NCBI RefSeq assembly: GCF_000185905.1
Contig: NC_014918.1
Location: forward strand, 62,001 to 126,000
DNA length: 64,000 nucleotides
Origin: Mesorhizobium ciceri biovar biserrulae WSM1271
Lineage (GTDB): Bacteria > Pseudomonadota > Alphaproteobacteria > Rhizobiales > Rhizobiaceae
Direction: 5' to 3'
Positions 8,363 through 17,158 of the stretch are shown here, piece by piece. Under the pieces are notes generated by a model, which was not told where the DNA came from, searched no databases, and worked only from the letters and a program-made list of their open reading frames with translations. The stretch's first letter is position 1, and each line of letters starts with the position of its first letter. Position numbers and translations under genes: made by a program.

Positions 8363-8387
8363 AACGGTGGCCGGCTGCGAATGTTCC
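8363..8387 (-). promoter_or_regulatory. EcfG-type promoter before response regulator
   Basis: GGAAC-N16-CGTT, matching the full published-style consensus including the C of CGTT, in the short gap between the DUF982 gene and the response regulator. Confidence 0.8.
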
Positions 8388-8405
8388 TCGACGCCCCTAA
8401 CATTG

Positions 8406-8648
8406 CTAATCGGGCAGCAGCATTTCCTCCTCCTCAGCCGCATCCTCGAAGAGTACACGGAAGTCGTTGGTCGGCATCTTGCCATCCATCGCCGTCAGGC
8501 AGGCCTCCGCCGCCAGTCGCCATTTGGGGCCACGGTTGGACCACTTCAGTAGTTCCTCGGCGGCAGTGTCGATACGGCTGATCCCAAGGCGGAATCCCGG
8601 TCTGTCGGTCTTGACGTAGACAGGCGGGTTGAACCAACGAAGGGGCAT
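8406..8648 (-). CDS. DUF982 domain protein
   Basis: An 80-residue protein with the DUF982 pattern: RWFNPPVYVKTDRPG, then A.ELLKWSNRGPKW, then A.EACLTAMDGKMPTNDFR..F. DUF982 is a small rhizobial family without a known role. The ATG overlaps the stop of the upstream gene (TGATG). This is the only intact one of three DUF982 copies in the window. Confidence 0.85.
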   Translation of the reverse strand: MPLRWFNPPVYVKTDRPGFRLGISRIDTAAEELLKWSNRGPKWRLAAEACLTAMDGKMPTNDFRVLFEDAAEEEEMLLPD

Positions 8649-8878
8649 CAGGATTCGCGCACGTCGAACGCAACGAAAAGCTCCCGTTTCGTGGCACAAT
8701 CGACGATCATCGCGACCAACTGGCAGTCCGTCTCATGGAGATAAAGGCCGCGCTCGCGCACTGCTGTAATGGTTGCTTTCACGGAAATTATGGCGCCCGG
8801 TTGAGGGCCCAAAAGGCTCTCTCGAACCAGCTCCTTGGCCGTCGTCTGCGCAGGCCGGACAGGTGTTTGAATGTCCAT
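8648..8878 (-). CDS. Hypothetical protein coupled to DUF982
   Basis: A 76-residue protein beginning MDIQTPVRPAQTTAKELV, with alternating hydrophobic residues in the second half (GLYLHETDCQLVAMIVD) that suggest a small beta domain. It ends one base into the start of the DUF982 gene. GGGAGGATGGG precedes the ATG. No family recognised. Confidence 0.6.
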   Translation of the reverse strand: MDIQTPVRPAQTTAKELVRESLLGPQPGAIISVKATITAVRERGLYLHETDCQLVAMIVDCATKRELFVAFDVRES

Positions 8879-9173
8879 CCCATCCTCCCAGAGAGACAGA
8901 ACCTCAATCGTCTATTCTGTGGCGCACTTTCTGAAAAAGACAAGTACCAGAAGCGTACAAAGCGGGTAGTAACGGGCGCGACCTTCTTGGGTCTGTGCGC
9001 TGTCATCAGACCATCCATGGGCGCTCATGGTCATCCAAACACAGCGCGGAAGGTCGGCCACCCCGAAGGAAGAATGTGCCTGTTCGGACATACATCGTCC
9101 GGAAGATGGTGGGATTACGGTCGCAGGAGCGCGCCGCCAAACTGCGCCCATAAGCGTTCGCACTCTCTCGCCC

Positions 9174-9395
9174 TTAGGCTCGGCGTCGCCGGTTCGCCGT
9201 AGAAGACCATGGCTCGGCGAACGTCGTATCCAGCACCGATGCGTTCGCCACGAATTGAATGGCCATTCCCAAGGTGATGGGAGCGATTTTGGCACCCGCT
9301 TTGGTCGTGAGGTCAACCACACCGAACACTTCCGCACTGGCACGCCTGCCAGCCAAAACGGCCCTCGAGATGGCACTCTTCACGGCGAGGAGCAT
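9174..9395 (-). CDS. Hypothetical protein under stress promoter
   Basis: A 73-residue frame with an amphipathic middle (VVDLTTKAGAKIAPITLGMA). On its own it would be doubtful, but an exact EcfG-type promoter lies 33 bases ahead (9428-9452) and third-position GC is high in the first half. The ribosome site is weak. No family recognised. Confidence 0.45.
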   Translation of the reverse strand: MLLAVKSAISRAVLAGRRASAEVFGVVDLTTKAGAKIAPITLGMAIQFVANASVLDTTFAEPWSSTANRRRRA

Positions 9396-9427
9396 TTCGG
9401 TCAGTCGTCCGCTGAAACGGCTCTACA

Positions 9428-9452
9428 AACTCTCAAAAGCAAGGTTTGTTCC
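9428..9452 (-). promoter_or_regulatory. EcfG-type promoter
   Basis: Exact GGAAC-N17-GTT on the minus strand, between the 9501 gene and the 9174 gene. Confidence 0.6.
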
Positions 9453-9500
9453 CGGTCACGCGGCATCTCCCCAAGTGCCGGCTGCAAAAACCAAACTGGA

Positions 9501-9761
9501 TCACGCGGCCTTTCTCATACCTGTGTAGTTGATATCAATCTGCTCGACCGGAAGGTCAGGCCGCCTAGCCCAGTTCCTCTCAGCGTCAAGCAGTTCATTC
9601 GGCCCAGTCAAGCCGTTCATGAACAGCCTGAGCACGTGCGCAGCTATGCGCTCTCCTCTCTCCGAAGCGAGAGGTACGCCGCGCTCGTTGCAGACCGTGT
9701 GACAAACGTGGGCCAGCATCTCAACATCGCTCGGCTCCAAAAATCGGCCCGGATACAACAT
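9501..9761 (-). CDS. Conserved hypothetical protein, paralogue of 45821
   Basis: An 86-residue protein starting MLYPGRFLEPSD, closely matching the product of 45821-46081 over its whole length (shared: MLA.VC.TVC..RGVP.AS, ERTAAHVLRLF, NGLTG.NEL.DAE.NWAR). About 40 bases upstream of the start are also nearly identical in the two copies, so promoter and gene were duplicated together. A small helical soluble protein; function unknown. Confidence 0.8.
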   Translation of the reverse strand: MLYPGRFLEPSDVEMLAHVCHTVCNERGVPLASERGERIAAHVLRLFMNGLTGPNELLDAERNWARRPDLPVEQIDINYTGMRKAA

Positions 9762-9912
9762 ACCATTTCCTTGTTAGACGATTGCGATGGATGTCCCTTA
9801 CGCAAGGTCAGCGGCAGCCACAATCAACTATGATAGTGACGTCTCGACGCTGGCAAGAAAGCAGGTCGGTCGCGCTGGCTGGCCACGGGCCGTCTGCTCT
9901 GGGCAGCGCGGC

Positions 9913-9937
9913 GGAACATTAGCGCCCGCTGTAAGTT
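9913..9937 (+). promoter_or_regulatory. EcfG-type promoter before Crp/Fnr gene
   Basis: Exact GGAAC-N17-GTT ending 25 bases before the ATG at 9963. Confidence 0.75.
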
Positions 9938-9962
9938 GGGCGCCAACCCCAACAGGTTCTTC

Positions 9963-10706
9963 ATGGCGCAGGTTCCTTCCTCGAACATTTTGATCCGCAA
10001 GCTCCAGACCATCTCGGAACTCGCAGAACCAGATATTGCAATTTTGGGAAATGCCCGGATTGAGGAGAAGCAATATCAGGCCAACGCAGACATTCTGCGC
10101 GATGGCGACCAGCCGACGCTTTCGTTTGTTGTTCTTGACGGCATGATAGGCTCGACCAAAATGACAGGCGACGGCAAACGCCAAATCACCTCCTTTTTTG
10201 TTCCCGGCGACATTCCCGACCTTCATGGACTGCATCTGTCGGTCATGGATTGCACCTTTACGGCTCTAATGCCCTCTCGGGTGGGCTTCATGCGGCACGA
10301 CGCTCTTCGCTCTATTTGCGACCAGCACCCTTCGATAACCACAGTGTTTTGGCGCTCGACGCTTGTCGATGCGGCGATCTATCGAGAGTGGGTCACCAAC
10401 GTCGGAAGACGCGACGCCTATACTCGCATGGCTCATATTTTGTGCGAACTTATTGTCCGCCTCCGCGCAGTCGGCCGCATAGAAGATCATGTGGCCCGCC
10501 TTCCGATAACGCAGGCTGCGCTCGGTGATGCGCTCGGCCTTTCCACCGTACACGTGAACCGAGTTCTTCAGGATCTTAGACGCGACGGCCTGATATCCAC
10601 CGTGGGCTCGCATTTTCATGCAACCGACTGGTCAGGGCTCGTTCGCGCCGGGGATTTTGATGGGATGTATCTGCACCAAAGGGCCGCTGACGTGTTGCGC
10701 CAATAG
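9963..10706 (+). CDS. Crp/Fnr-family transcriptional regulator
   Basis: A 247-residue regulator with a cyclic-nucleotide-binding-like domain (about 30-130; DGMIGSTKMTGDGKRQITSFFVPGD shows the beta-roll) and a C-terminal winged helix (LPITQAALGDALGLSTVHVN as recognition region). There are no Fnr-type cysteines. I chose the ATG at 9963 over an in-frame TTG at 9936, which lies inside the promoter. The stress promoter ahead suggests it passes the general stress response to a second tier of genes. The DUF6894 gene follows after nine bases, probably in the same transcript. Confidence 0.88.
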   Translation: MAQVPSSNILIRKLQTISELAEPDIAILGNARIEEKQYQANADILRDGDQPTLSFVVLDGMIGSTKMTGDGKRQITSFFVPGDIPDLHGLHLSVMDCTFTALMPSRVGFMRHDALRSICDQHPSITTVFWRSTLVDAAIYREWVTNVGRRDAYTRMAHILCELIVRLRAVGRIEDHVARLPITQAALGDALGLSTVHVNRVLQDLRRDGLISTVGSHFHATDWSGLVRAGDFDGMYLHQRAADVLRQ

Positions 10707-10715
10707 AGGTGTTCC

Positions 10716-10943
10716 ATGGCGAGATATTTCTTTGACAGCAGTGTCCGCGACGAGCTCATAAAAGACGATGAGGGGATCGAATGTGATGGGATCGAGGAAG
10801 CATGCCGAGAGGGCATGGACGGGCTCAGAGATTTGGCGCTTGAATTCTTCAAGGACCCCGATGGGCAGCAATTGGCGATCTATGTCAGGGACGAGGCTGG
10901 TGAAAGGCTGCTGAGCTTGAGCATCACCCTTCAGGGAAGCTGA
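10716..10943 (+). CDS. DUF6894-like small protein
   Basis: A 75-residue protein with the pattern MARYFFDSS...DDEGIE...A..EG...L, ending IYVRDEAGERLLSLSI. This pattern (an RYFF start, a D.EG turn, a final D..G..LL strand) matches the family I know as DUF6894, frequent in rhizobia and of unknown role. It follows the Crp/Fnr gene closely. A relative is at 12149-12394. Confidence 0.75.
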   Translation: MARYFFDSSVRDELIKDDEGIECDGIEEACREGMDGLRDLALEFFKDPDGQQLAIYVRDEAGERLLSLSITLQGS

Positions 10944-11419
10944 GTGGCTTTGAGCTTACCCGGTTTCGCTGTGTAGCCGCGCAGGGGCTCCAGCGTGCGA
11001 ACCCGCCGTACGCATCGGCGGGGCCTTACGACAGACCGCCGGGACCGTTGTGCCGCAACCAATGAGCCGGTCGGTTTGCGAACGTCAATAGCGCCGAGGA
11101 AGGCTAATCGGCGGGTCGCGCGGGACTCATGGTGGTGCGCGGTCTCAGCGCCCAGAAGACCTCGATCACGAGTAGACGCGCGTCTTGCATGGGCCTGGCC
11201 TGCGCGAGGCTGTTCTTTGGGCAAGAAAGTGTTAAGACCGGAACATCCGTGCGCGCCCAGGGTTGGATTGCAATCGGGTCGCATCGCGGCTTCCGCAGCC
11301 GTTTCGTGTCACCGGCAATGTGGGCGGGACGGGCTGTATTGCTGGCGCGAGGCGCAGGTGCTTGGATCACTGCGGTCTACGTCCGGCATGCTTGGAGCGC
11401 TATAATCGAACTTAGAGCG
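10944..11419. other. Non-coding stretch with hairpin and orphan promoter
   Basis: Holds hairpin 11002-11022 (CCCGCCG/CGGCGGG, loop TACGCAT) and an exact GGAAC-N17-GTT site on the plus strand at 11240-11264. Only a 35-codon frame (from about 11322) follows, which I do not trust. It could serve another short RNA. Confidence 0.4.
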
Positions 11420-11433
11420 CTATAATCGAACTA
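11395..11433 (+). repeat. Tandem 20-base repeat
   Basis: GAGCGCTATAATCGAACT(T)A occurs twice in tandem at the edge of the truncated Crp/Fnr copy, as would be left by a small local duplication. Confidence 0.8.
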
Positions 11434-11824
11434 GCCGAACGTAATCGGCTTCTGGCTTGCCGTAGGTGCCGTTTGCGCAGGCCGCAAGTCCGCTGCGGTC
11501 CCTGATGTGCACTTCGCCACGTCGAGAATAGATGAAACCACGTCCTTCCAGCACTTGCAGCCCAACGGTAACGCCTGGGCGTCTTGCTCCAAGCATGACG
11601 GCAAGAAACTCATGGGTGATCGCAAGGCGCTCGCCGTGGACCCGATCGTCACACATTAGGAGCCAGCGCGCCAACCGCTCTTCAAGGTTTGATTTTGCGT
11701 TGATCAGGGCCGTATAGCTGGTCTGGATGTGGAAGTAGTGGACATAGCCCAACAGGATACGCCCTCTGGCGCGCGATTGACAGTGAAATGCAACCTGATG
11801 CACGGCGGCCCCTCGGCCGCCCAA
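11420..11824 (-). pseudogene. Truncated Crp/Fnr regulator (C-terminal half)
   Basis: From YVHYFHIQTSYTALINAK to the end this matches the 4539-5270 regulator almost residue for residue (winged helix ITHEFLAVMLGARRPGVTVG intact). Upstream of about 11765 similarity ends and the sensory domain is missing. The last residues also diverge (VRLVRL). It may be a dead fragment, or a DNA-binding domain that competes with the full-length regulator. Confidence 0.8.
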
Positions 11825-12148
11825 TTACAAATCAGGGGTGTACAAAGTTAAAGGGTTGGAATCGTACAGACTCTGCTCCGTACGAATCTGACTATTTCCT
11901 GATCGAGGCAAAAGCGGGCATGATGTGCATCTTGCAAGGATGTCGACATTATCCGGTGGAATAAGGAACCAGCTCTCCCCTTAGGGCTGGATAGCGCCTG
12001 CCTTCTCGACTAGCCGCTGTAGCAGCTAGTGGGACTCAGCAATAATGCGGCGCGTTGACGTGATGTTCGGAAAGGATGATGTCAGCCTCAGCGACCGCAT
12101 GCCGCTGGCGTTGGTGCGCAGCCATAATGAATAGCTAGGGCCGCGTCT
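11825..12148. other. No supportable gene
   Basis: Nothing convincing on either strand. Confidence 0.5.
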
Positions 12149-12394
12149 TCATCTATCGGGCGGCTCACGCACCAAGTCGACCGTGACCTTCACGGTGAAT
12201 AGGAGCTTGCTGGTGTGATCGCGGACATGGATGGCAACCTCTCTGAAAGTGCCGTCCGGCATCCGGTCTTTGGCCATTTCAAGCAACGCTCTTGCTGCCT
12301 CATCTTCAGCGGCTTCCCGGCTCGCAATTTCGGTTCCTTCAGGATCGGGAAAGACTTCGCCATCGTCGGTTAAATCAAAGAAGAAGCGGGCCAT
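12149..12394 (-). CDS. DUF6894-like small protein
   Basis: An 81-residue protein, MARFFFDLTDDGEVFPDPEG at the start and VAIHVRDHTSKLLFTVKVTV near the end, homologous to the 10716 product. No promoter of the stress type ahead. Function unknown. Confidence 0.75.
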   Translation of the reverse strand: MARFFFDLTDDGEVFPDPEGTEIASREAAEDEAARALLEMAKDRMPDGTFREVAIHVRDHTSKLLFTVKVTVDLVREPPDR

Positions 12395-12436
12395 GCGACC
12401 CTAATTCCGAATCCCCAAAAAGGTTTCCTTGTAGCG

Positions 12437-12820
12437 CTACTTGCTGGTGATCCAATCCCCCAGGCCAGTTTCCATCTGCTCGCACCCGGTGAATTCATGT
12501 ACCAGGCTCGTGGCCAGATCACGCCATTGATACTCAGGCACACCCGTTTGCCTGACCAACTCTCGGAATGCCGAGCGGAGAATGTCGGCGTCAAAGGCGG
12601 AGACGGCGACGCTTGCCACGCCCGGATCTTCCCACCCTCGCGCCATGTCATCGTGGTGACGTTGGCGAAGGCGTTTGAGCAGTTCGCGCGATGTCTCGAT
12701 TGCGCGCCTTGAACGATCCACGTCTTGGCGAAACTTGGCAGTTCCGATCATGGAATTATGCCGAACAAGATAGCCGGTTGCGATTACGGCTTGTGCAACT
12801 TCTAAATGCGTTCGAACCAT
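12437..12820 (-). CDS. Conserved hypothetical protein
   Basis: A 127-residue protein with strong ribosome site (GGGAGG) before the ATG at 12820. The N-terminal half is a basic helix (DRSRRAIETSRELLKRLRQR); the C-terminal half (SAFDADILRSAFRELV...W...ATSLVHEFTG) is shared with the 5930-6181 product. No catalytic motif or membrane segment is visible. Confidence 0.7.
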   Translation of the reverse strand: MVRTHLEVAQAVIATGYLVRHNSMIGTAKFRQDVDRSRRAIETSRELLKRLRQRHHDDMARGWEDPGVASVAVSAFDADILRSAFRELVRQTGVPEYQWRDLATSLVHEFTGCEQMETGLGDWITSK

Positions 12821-13545
12821 CGCGGCCTCCCTTCCAGCGAAAGGAATTGTTTACCCTGTTGTCCAGCATAACCCCAACGGATTCGCTGTACGTTTTCAAC
12901 CAATCGGCTATTCGGCGATTGTCGGCCAATTGCTGGGTTTTAGCTCCGGTGAGCGGCATTTCACCTCAAAGTGCCGTGGCGGCCGGCGCAGAGGTGCGCG
13001 AACCTTGGCGCCGACCAACAGAATCTGAGCGGTCATGCCTCGCGCTGGTGGAGTATATCGGCCCTTCGGGAACCACAGTGACGCCAAACGCAAGACCCGG
13101 AGAAGTCGGTGCGCACAGTTCACCATTCATTTACAATATTAGCGCAGGCTGAAAATCGGACATGCAGGGTAGCTCGTACATGGCCCTTAACCCCGGTGAA
13201 GACCCAGCGCCAGCGCTTTTCTGTTTCGCTGCTGGGTAGGCCTGTCCGCACTCCTGCTTGACTGCGCGACTGCGCGCCTCGCGGTTCCCAATCCTTGCAA
13301 ACAGTTAGATCCGGGAGCTAAGTGCGGCATAGGCTGGTAGGGCAGGCGACCAGAGCGATCTTTCGAAGAACGAAGTCGTCCTCTCGCACGATTCGGCTGC
13401 TTGAACGTACACTTTCCATAGAAAACTCCCTTCTGACCGCCGAGCAGGTTGCCGCTTCGCAAGTACACTCAGAGAGAAATATTGGAGGGTCTTGTCCCAG
13501 CTTGACGCATCAAGGAACTCAGAGGGGGTGGTCTCTAAGGCGACC
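12821..13545. other. No supportable gene
   Basis: About 700 bases with short overlapping frames on both strands, none with family resemblance or a good ribosome site. Confidence 0.5.
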
Positions 13546-15477
13546 CTACGCGACATTAGCGGCTGCTATTGCGTTCGCCAATTCTTCTTCAGTAAACGGC
13601 TTGCTGAGAATTTTGGTGTCGCGAGTCCCCGGGAGTTCGGCGTAGCCCGTTGCTATAATGACGGGTACGTTCGGCCACTGGCCTTTGATCGTATTCGATA
13701 GCTGCAGGCCCGTCATTTTCGGCATAGCATGATCCGTTATGACGAGGTCGAACGGCTGCTCCTCCAGCAACCTGAGGGCTGCCGCCGCAGAATGCGCCTC
13801 CGCGACAGTATGGCCGAGATCCTCGAGCATTGCCGCGGTATTCAAAAGGACCAGCGCGTCGTCATCCACTGCCAGAATCCGCAGCGACGCCGTCTCAATG
13901 GCTTCCTCGGCAAGAACATCCGGCCCGCGCGCGACTTCCGAGCTCGCGATGGCCACCGGCAGCCACAGTTCCGCCGTCGTTCCTGCTCCCTTGCGGCTCC
14001 TAAGCGTCAGGCGCCCGCCCATTTGTTCTGTCATCCCATGGACCATAGACAGACCGAGACCCGTACCTTTGCCAACGCCTTTTGTGGTGAAAAACGGTTC
14101 CGTCGCCCGAGCCAGCGTTTCTTCGTCCATTCCTTCGCCAGCGTCTGCTACCGAGAGGCAGACGTAGGGGCCCGGGGCCAAGCCAGCCTCTTTGCTTTCG
14201 CCGACCTGTTCCATCCGAGTGGAGATGACGATCGTTCCGCCGCCAGGCATCGCGTCCCTGGCATTGACGCACAGATTGAGCAATGCGAGTTCGATTTGAC
14301 TTTCATCAACCATCACACGATCAAGCGAGAGCGGAAATTTCGTCTCTATGATCGCCCTTGAGCCCAGCGATCGTTCCAAGAGATCCTTCATTCCGTGTAT
14401 GAGCCCTATCAAATCGACAGGCTTTGGATCGAGTTGCTGCCGCCGGGCAAAGGCCAGCATGCGCTGCGTCAAGGACGCTCCCCGTCGCGCGCCGAGCACC
14501 GCGTTGTCGAGAAGACGCAGCAATTGTGGATCGTCGGGAAGCCGTTTGCGGAGCAGCTCAAGACTACCCAGAATCGCCATCAGCAAATTGTTGAAATCGT
14601 GAGCGACGCCGCCCGTCAGTTTGCCGATCGCATCCATTTTTTGGGAGTGGAAAAGGGCCTCACGTGCCTGATCCAAAGACTCCTGCGCCTTCTTCCGCTC
14701 CGTAATGTCGCGTGTGATCTTCGCGAACCCCAGGAGTTCGCCATCCTCGTGCCGAATGGCGTCGATGACCACGTGGGACCAGAACGCAGTGCCGTCTTTG
14801 CGTATACGCCAGCCTTCGCGCTCAACTCGCCCTTCACGGGCGGCGATCTCCAGGGCACTTTGCGGACTGCCTCGCTCGCGATCCTCGGGCGTGTAGAATT
14901 GAGAAAAGTGCTTGCCGATTATTTCGTCGGCCGAGTAACCTTTGATGCGTTCTGCACCCGAGTTCCAGCTCGTGATTACGCCTTCAGGATCAAGCATGTA
15001 GATCGCGTAGTCCGTCACGCCCTGAACCAGACGCTGGAACTGCTCCTGATTTTTCCGGATTTCCTCCTCCGCTTTCTTGCGCTCGGTAAGATCACGGGTG
15101 ACTTTGGCGAAGCCGGTTAGTTGGCCGCTTGGATCGAGTATAGGATCCACCACAACGTGAGCCCAGAAAGGAGTCCCGTCGCGACGAACCCTCCAGCCCT
15201 CGGTCACAAATTTGCCATCGCGGACTGCTGTCTCCAGAGTCCGCGATGGAAGACCAGCTTCGCGATCCTCCTCCGTGTAGAAGCACGAGAAATGCTGACC
15301 GATGATCTCGCTGGCGGAATAGCCTTTGAACCGCTCGGCCCCCGCGTTCCAACTCGTCACGGTTCCCGAACGGTCCAACATATAGATCGCATAATCAGTA
15401 ACGGCCTCGACGAGAACGCGGTAGCGATCCTCATCGGCTTTATCGACGGTTCCTTGAATCATACCCCATCCGTTCAT
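13546..15477 (-). CDS. PAS-PAS hybrid sensor histidine kinase with receiver
   Basis: A 643-residue soluble kinase. Two similar PAS domains (about 18-130 and 147-262, both with DYAIYMLD...SWN.GAER.KGYS) are followed by HisKA with H-box GGVAHDFNNLL (His near 294), HATPase (NLCVNARDAMPGGG, DAGEGMD, GKGTGLGLS) and a C-terminal receiver (DDD, Asp in VITDHAMP, Lys in LSKPF). There is no membrane segment, so it senses a cytoplasmic signal, perha​ps redox or light. It is transcribed away from the KaiC-HWE pair and carries an exact stress promoter 15 bases before the start. The related kinase at 61181 has the same catalytic layout. Confidence 0.92.
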   Translation of the reverse strand: MNGWGMIQGTVDKADEDRYRVLVEAVTDYAIYMLDRSGTVTSWNAGAERFKGYSASEIIGQHFSCFYTEEDREAGLPSRTLETAVRDGKFVTEGWRVRRDGTPFWAHVVVDPILDPSGQLTGFAKVTRDLTERKKAEEEIRKNQEQFQRLVQGVTDYAIYMLDPEGVITSWNSGAERIKGYSADEIIGKHFSQFYTPEDRERGSPQSALEIAAREGRVEREGWRIRKDGTAFWSHVVIDAIRHEDGELLGFAKITRDITERKKAQESLDQAREALFHSQKMDAIGKLTGGVAHDFNNLLMAILGSLELLRKRLPDDPQLLRLLDNAVLGARRGASLTQRMLAFARRQQLDPKPVDLIGLIHGMKDLLERSLGSRAIIETKFPLSLDRVMVDESQIELALLNLCVNARDAMPGGGTIVISTRMEQVGESKEAGLAPGPYVCLSVADAGEGMDEETLARATEPFFTTKGVGKGTGLGLSMVHGMTEQMGGRLTLRSRKGAGTTAELWLPVAIASSEVARGPDVLAEEAIETASLRILAVDDDALVLLNTAAMLEDLGHTVAEAHSAAAALRLLEEQPFDLVITDHAMPKMTGLQLSNTIKGQWPNVPVIIATGYAELPGTRDTKILSKPFTEEELANAIAAANVA

Positions 15478-15492
15478 TTGTTAACTCTGTGA

Positions 15493-15517
15493 AACTGCTG
15501 GCGTCTTGGATGGTTCC
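15493..15517 (-). promoter_or_regulatory. EcfG-type promoter before hybrid kinase
   Basis: Exact GGAAC-N17-GTT on the minus strand, -10 element 15 bases before ATG 15477. Confidence 0.75.
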
Positions 15518-15718
15518 ACAGACGATGGGAAGGCGTGCGCGCTGTGGCACAGGCCGTGACTGCCGTGGCCTGCAACGAGCTACTTGCCTGACGGGGGCGC
15601 GGCCATTACAGAAATTGGAATTTCAGATACCGGGCCGGGCCGCCGATCGCTCCACCCAGTTCTACTTCGAACCTGTGATACTGGCGGCTTGCGATTCCTG
15701 TTTGGAGACGATGGCGGA

Positions 15719-17158
15719 ATGACCGAGCGAAAGAAGCAGCCCGTTGTAAGTTCCGGCATTGCCGGCTTGGACGAAATTCTTCGCGGTGGATTGCCCGCTT
15801 CAAATTTCTATATCGTGCAAGGCGATCCAGGCGCAGGCAAGACGACGGCGGCGTTGCAATTCCTGCGCGCTGGTGTGGCAGCCGGTGAACGCTGCATCTA
15901 TGTCAGCCTTTCGCAAACCGCCGCCGAACTGCAAGCGATTGCGTCCTCACACGGCTGGACGCTTGATGGCATCCGCGTTGAGGAATTGTCCGCTTCGGAG
16001 ACCCTGAGCGGAGCGGCCGATCAGACGATTTTCCAGACTGCGGACCTTCGATTGGATGAGACGCGCAAGGCGATTGAACGCGCGATTGAAGAACACAAGC
16101 CACACAGGCTTGTTTATGACTCGCTGCTCGAGATCCGGCTGATTACCGGCGACACACCGAGGTTCCGGCGCGAGCTGATTGGTTTCAAGGCCTTCCTGGC
16201 CAAGCGGGGCATTGTGGCGGTGTTGCTCGACACCCAGACCAGCGGAGGCGATCACAATGGCGAGGAAATCGAGGGCATTGCCCACGGCGTGATCCGGCTT
16301 GATAAATCTCTCGAGGATTACGGCGGCGTGCGCCGGCGTGTTGAAGTCAGCAAAATGCGCGGCGTGCCGTTTGCAGACGGTTATCACGATATGGCTATTC
16401 GCGAGGGTGAAGGCGTTGTGGTGTTTCCGAGGATTGTGCCCGGGTCGCCTGCCGAAGTGACCAAGCCGCAACTGATCAAATCAGGGGTAGCCGCTCTCGA
16501 CGAGATGTTCGGCGGCGGCCAGGAATCGGGAACCATAACGCTCGTGATTGGTCAGTCGGGGACAGGCAAGTCGACGATGTCGTCGCTTTACGCCACTGCC
16601 GCGCTTCAACGGAGCGAGAGCGTGGCCCTGTTCCTGTTTGAGGAGCGGCTGGAGACTTTCTTTCGCCGGTCCGAAGGCCTTGGGATGGATCTTCGGCAGT
16701 TCTACAAGGACGGCCAACTCGTCATCTACGATTTTAGTCCAAACGAAATCTCGCCCGGAGAGTTCGGCCAGATTGTGCAGCAAGTCGTCAGTCGCAACAA
16801 TACCCGGGTAGTCGTGATTGACAGCTTCACCGGCTATCTGAATTCTCTTCCCCACCGGGAAAAGGCGGTGCTGGACATCCAGTCTCTCCTGAAACATCTC
16901 GCTCGCGCTGACGTGCTAACCATGCTCATTGTCGCCCAGCATGGTTTGCTCGGGCAGAATGTTGGGATCGACGTGGACGTCAGTTTTCTCGGCGACACCG
17001 TGCTTCTGCTGCGCATGTCCGAGCATGAAGGCCGCCTTAGGCGCAATATCACGGTCGTCAAGAAACGCCACGGTCCCCACGATCTCGATGTCCGGGAACT
17101 GTTCATCGCGAGTTCCGGCGTTTCCGTGGTTGCCTACAATCCTCTGCCCGAGACGTGA
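15719..17158 (+). CDS. KaiC-like RecA-fold ATPase (two domains)
   Basis: A 479-residue double-domain KaiC homologue. Domain 1 has Walker A GDPGAGKTT (about 36) and domain 2 GQSGTGKST (about 278). Each starts with the SGI.GLDE / SGVAALDEMFGGG pattern, and domain 2 has the EER motif (LFEERLETF). Non-cyanobacterial KaiC proteins without KaiA/KaiB act in stress signalling and often pair with a kinase, as here: the stop overlaps the GTG of the HWE kinase. I chose the ATG at 15719 because the KaiC pattern starts just after it; the frame is open further upstream. Confidence 0.9.
   Translation: MTERKKQPVVSSGIAGLDEILRGGLPASNFYIVQGDPGAGKTTAALQFLRAGVAAGERCIYVSLSQTAAELQAIASSHGWTLDGIRVEELSASETLSGAADQTIFQTADLRLDETRKAIERAIEEHKPHRLVYDSLLEIRLITGDTPRFRRELIGFKAFLAKRGIVAVLLDTQTSGGDHNGEEIEGIAHGVIRLDKSLEDYGGVRRRVEVSKMRGVPFADGYHDMAIREGEGVVVFPRIVPGSPAEVTKPQLIKSGVAALDEMFGGGQESGTITLVIGQSGTGKSTMSSLYATAALQRSESVALFLFEERLETFFRRSEGLGMDLRQFYKDGQLVIYDFSPNEISPGEFGQIVQQVVSRNNTRVVVIDSFTGYLNSLPHREKAVLDIQSLLKHLARADVLTMLIVAQHGLLGQNVGIDVDVSFLGDTVLLLRMSEHEGRLRRNITVVKKRHGPHDLDVRELFIASSGVSVVAYNPLPET

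Noticed and set aside
9968..9999. GGAAC-N18-GTT on the minus strand inside the Crp/Fnr gene start
   Set aside because: No minus-strand gene follows nearby.
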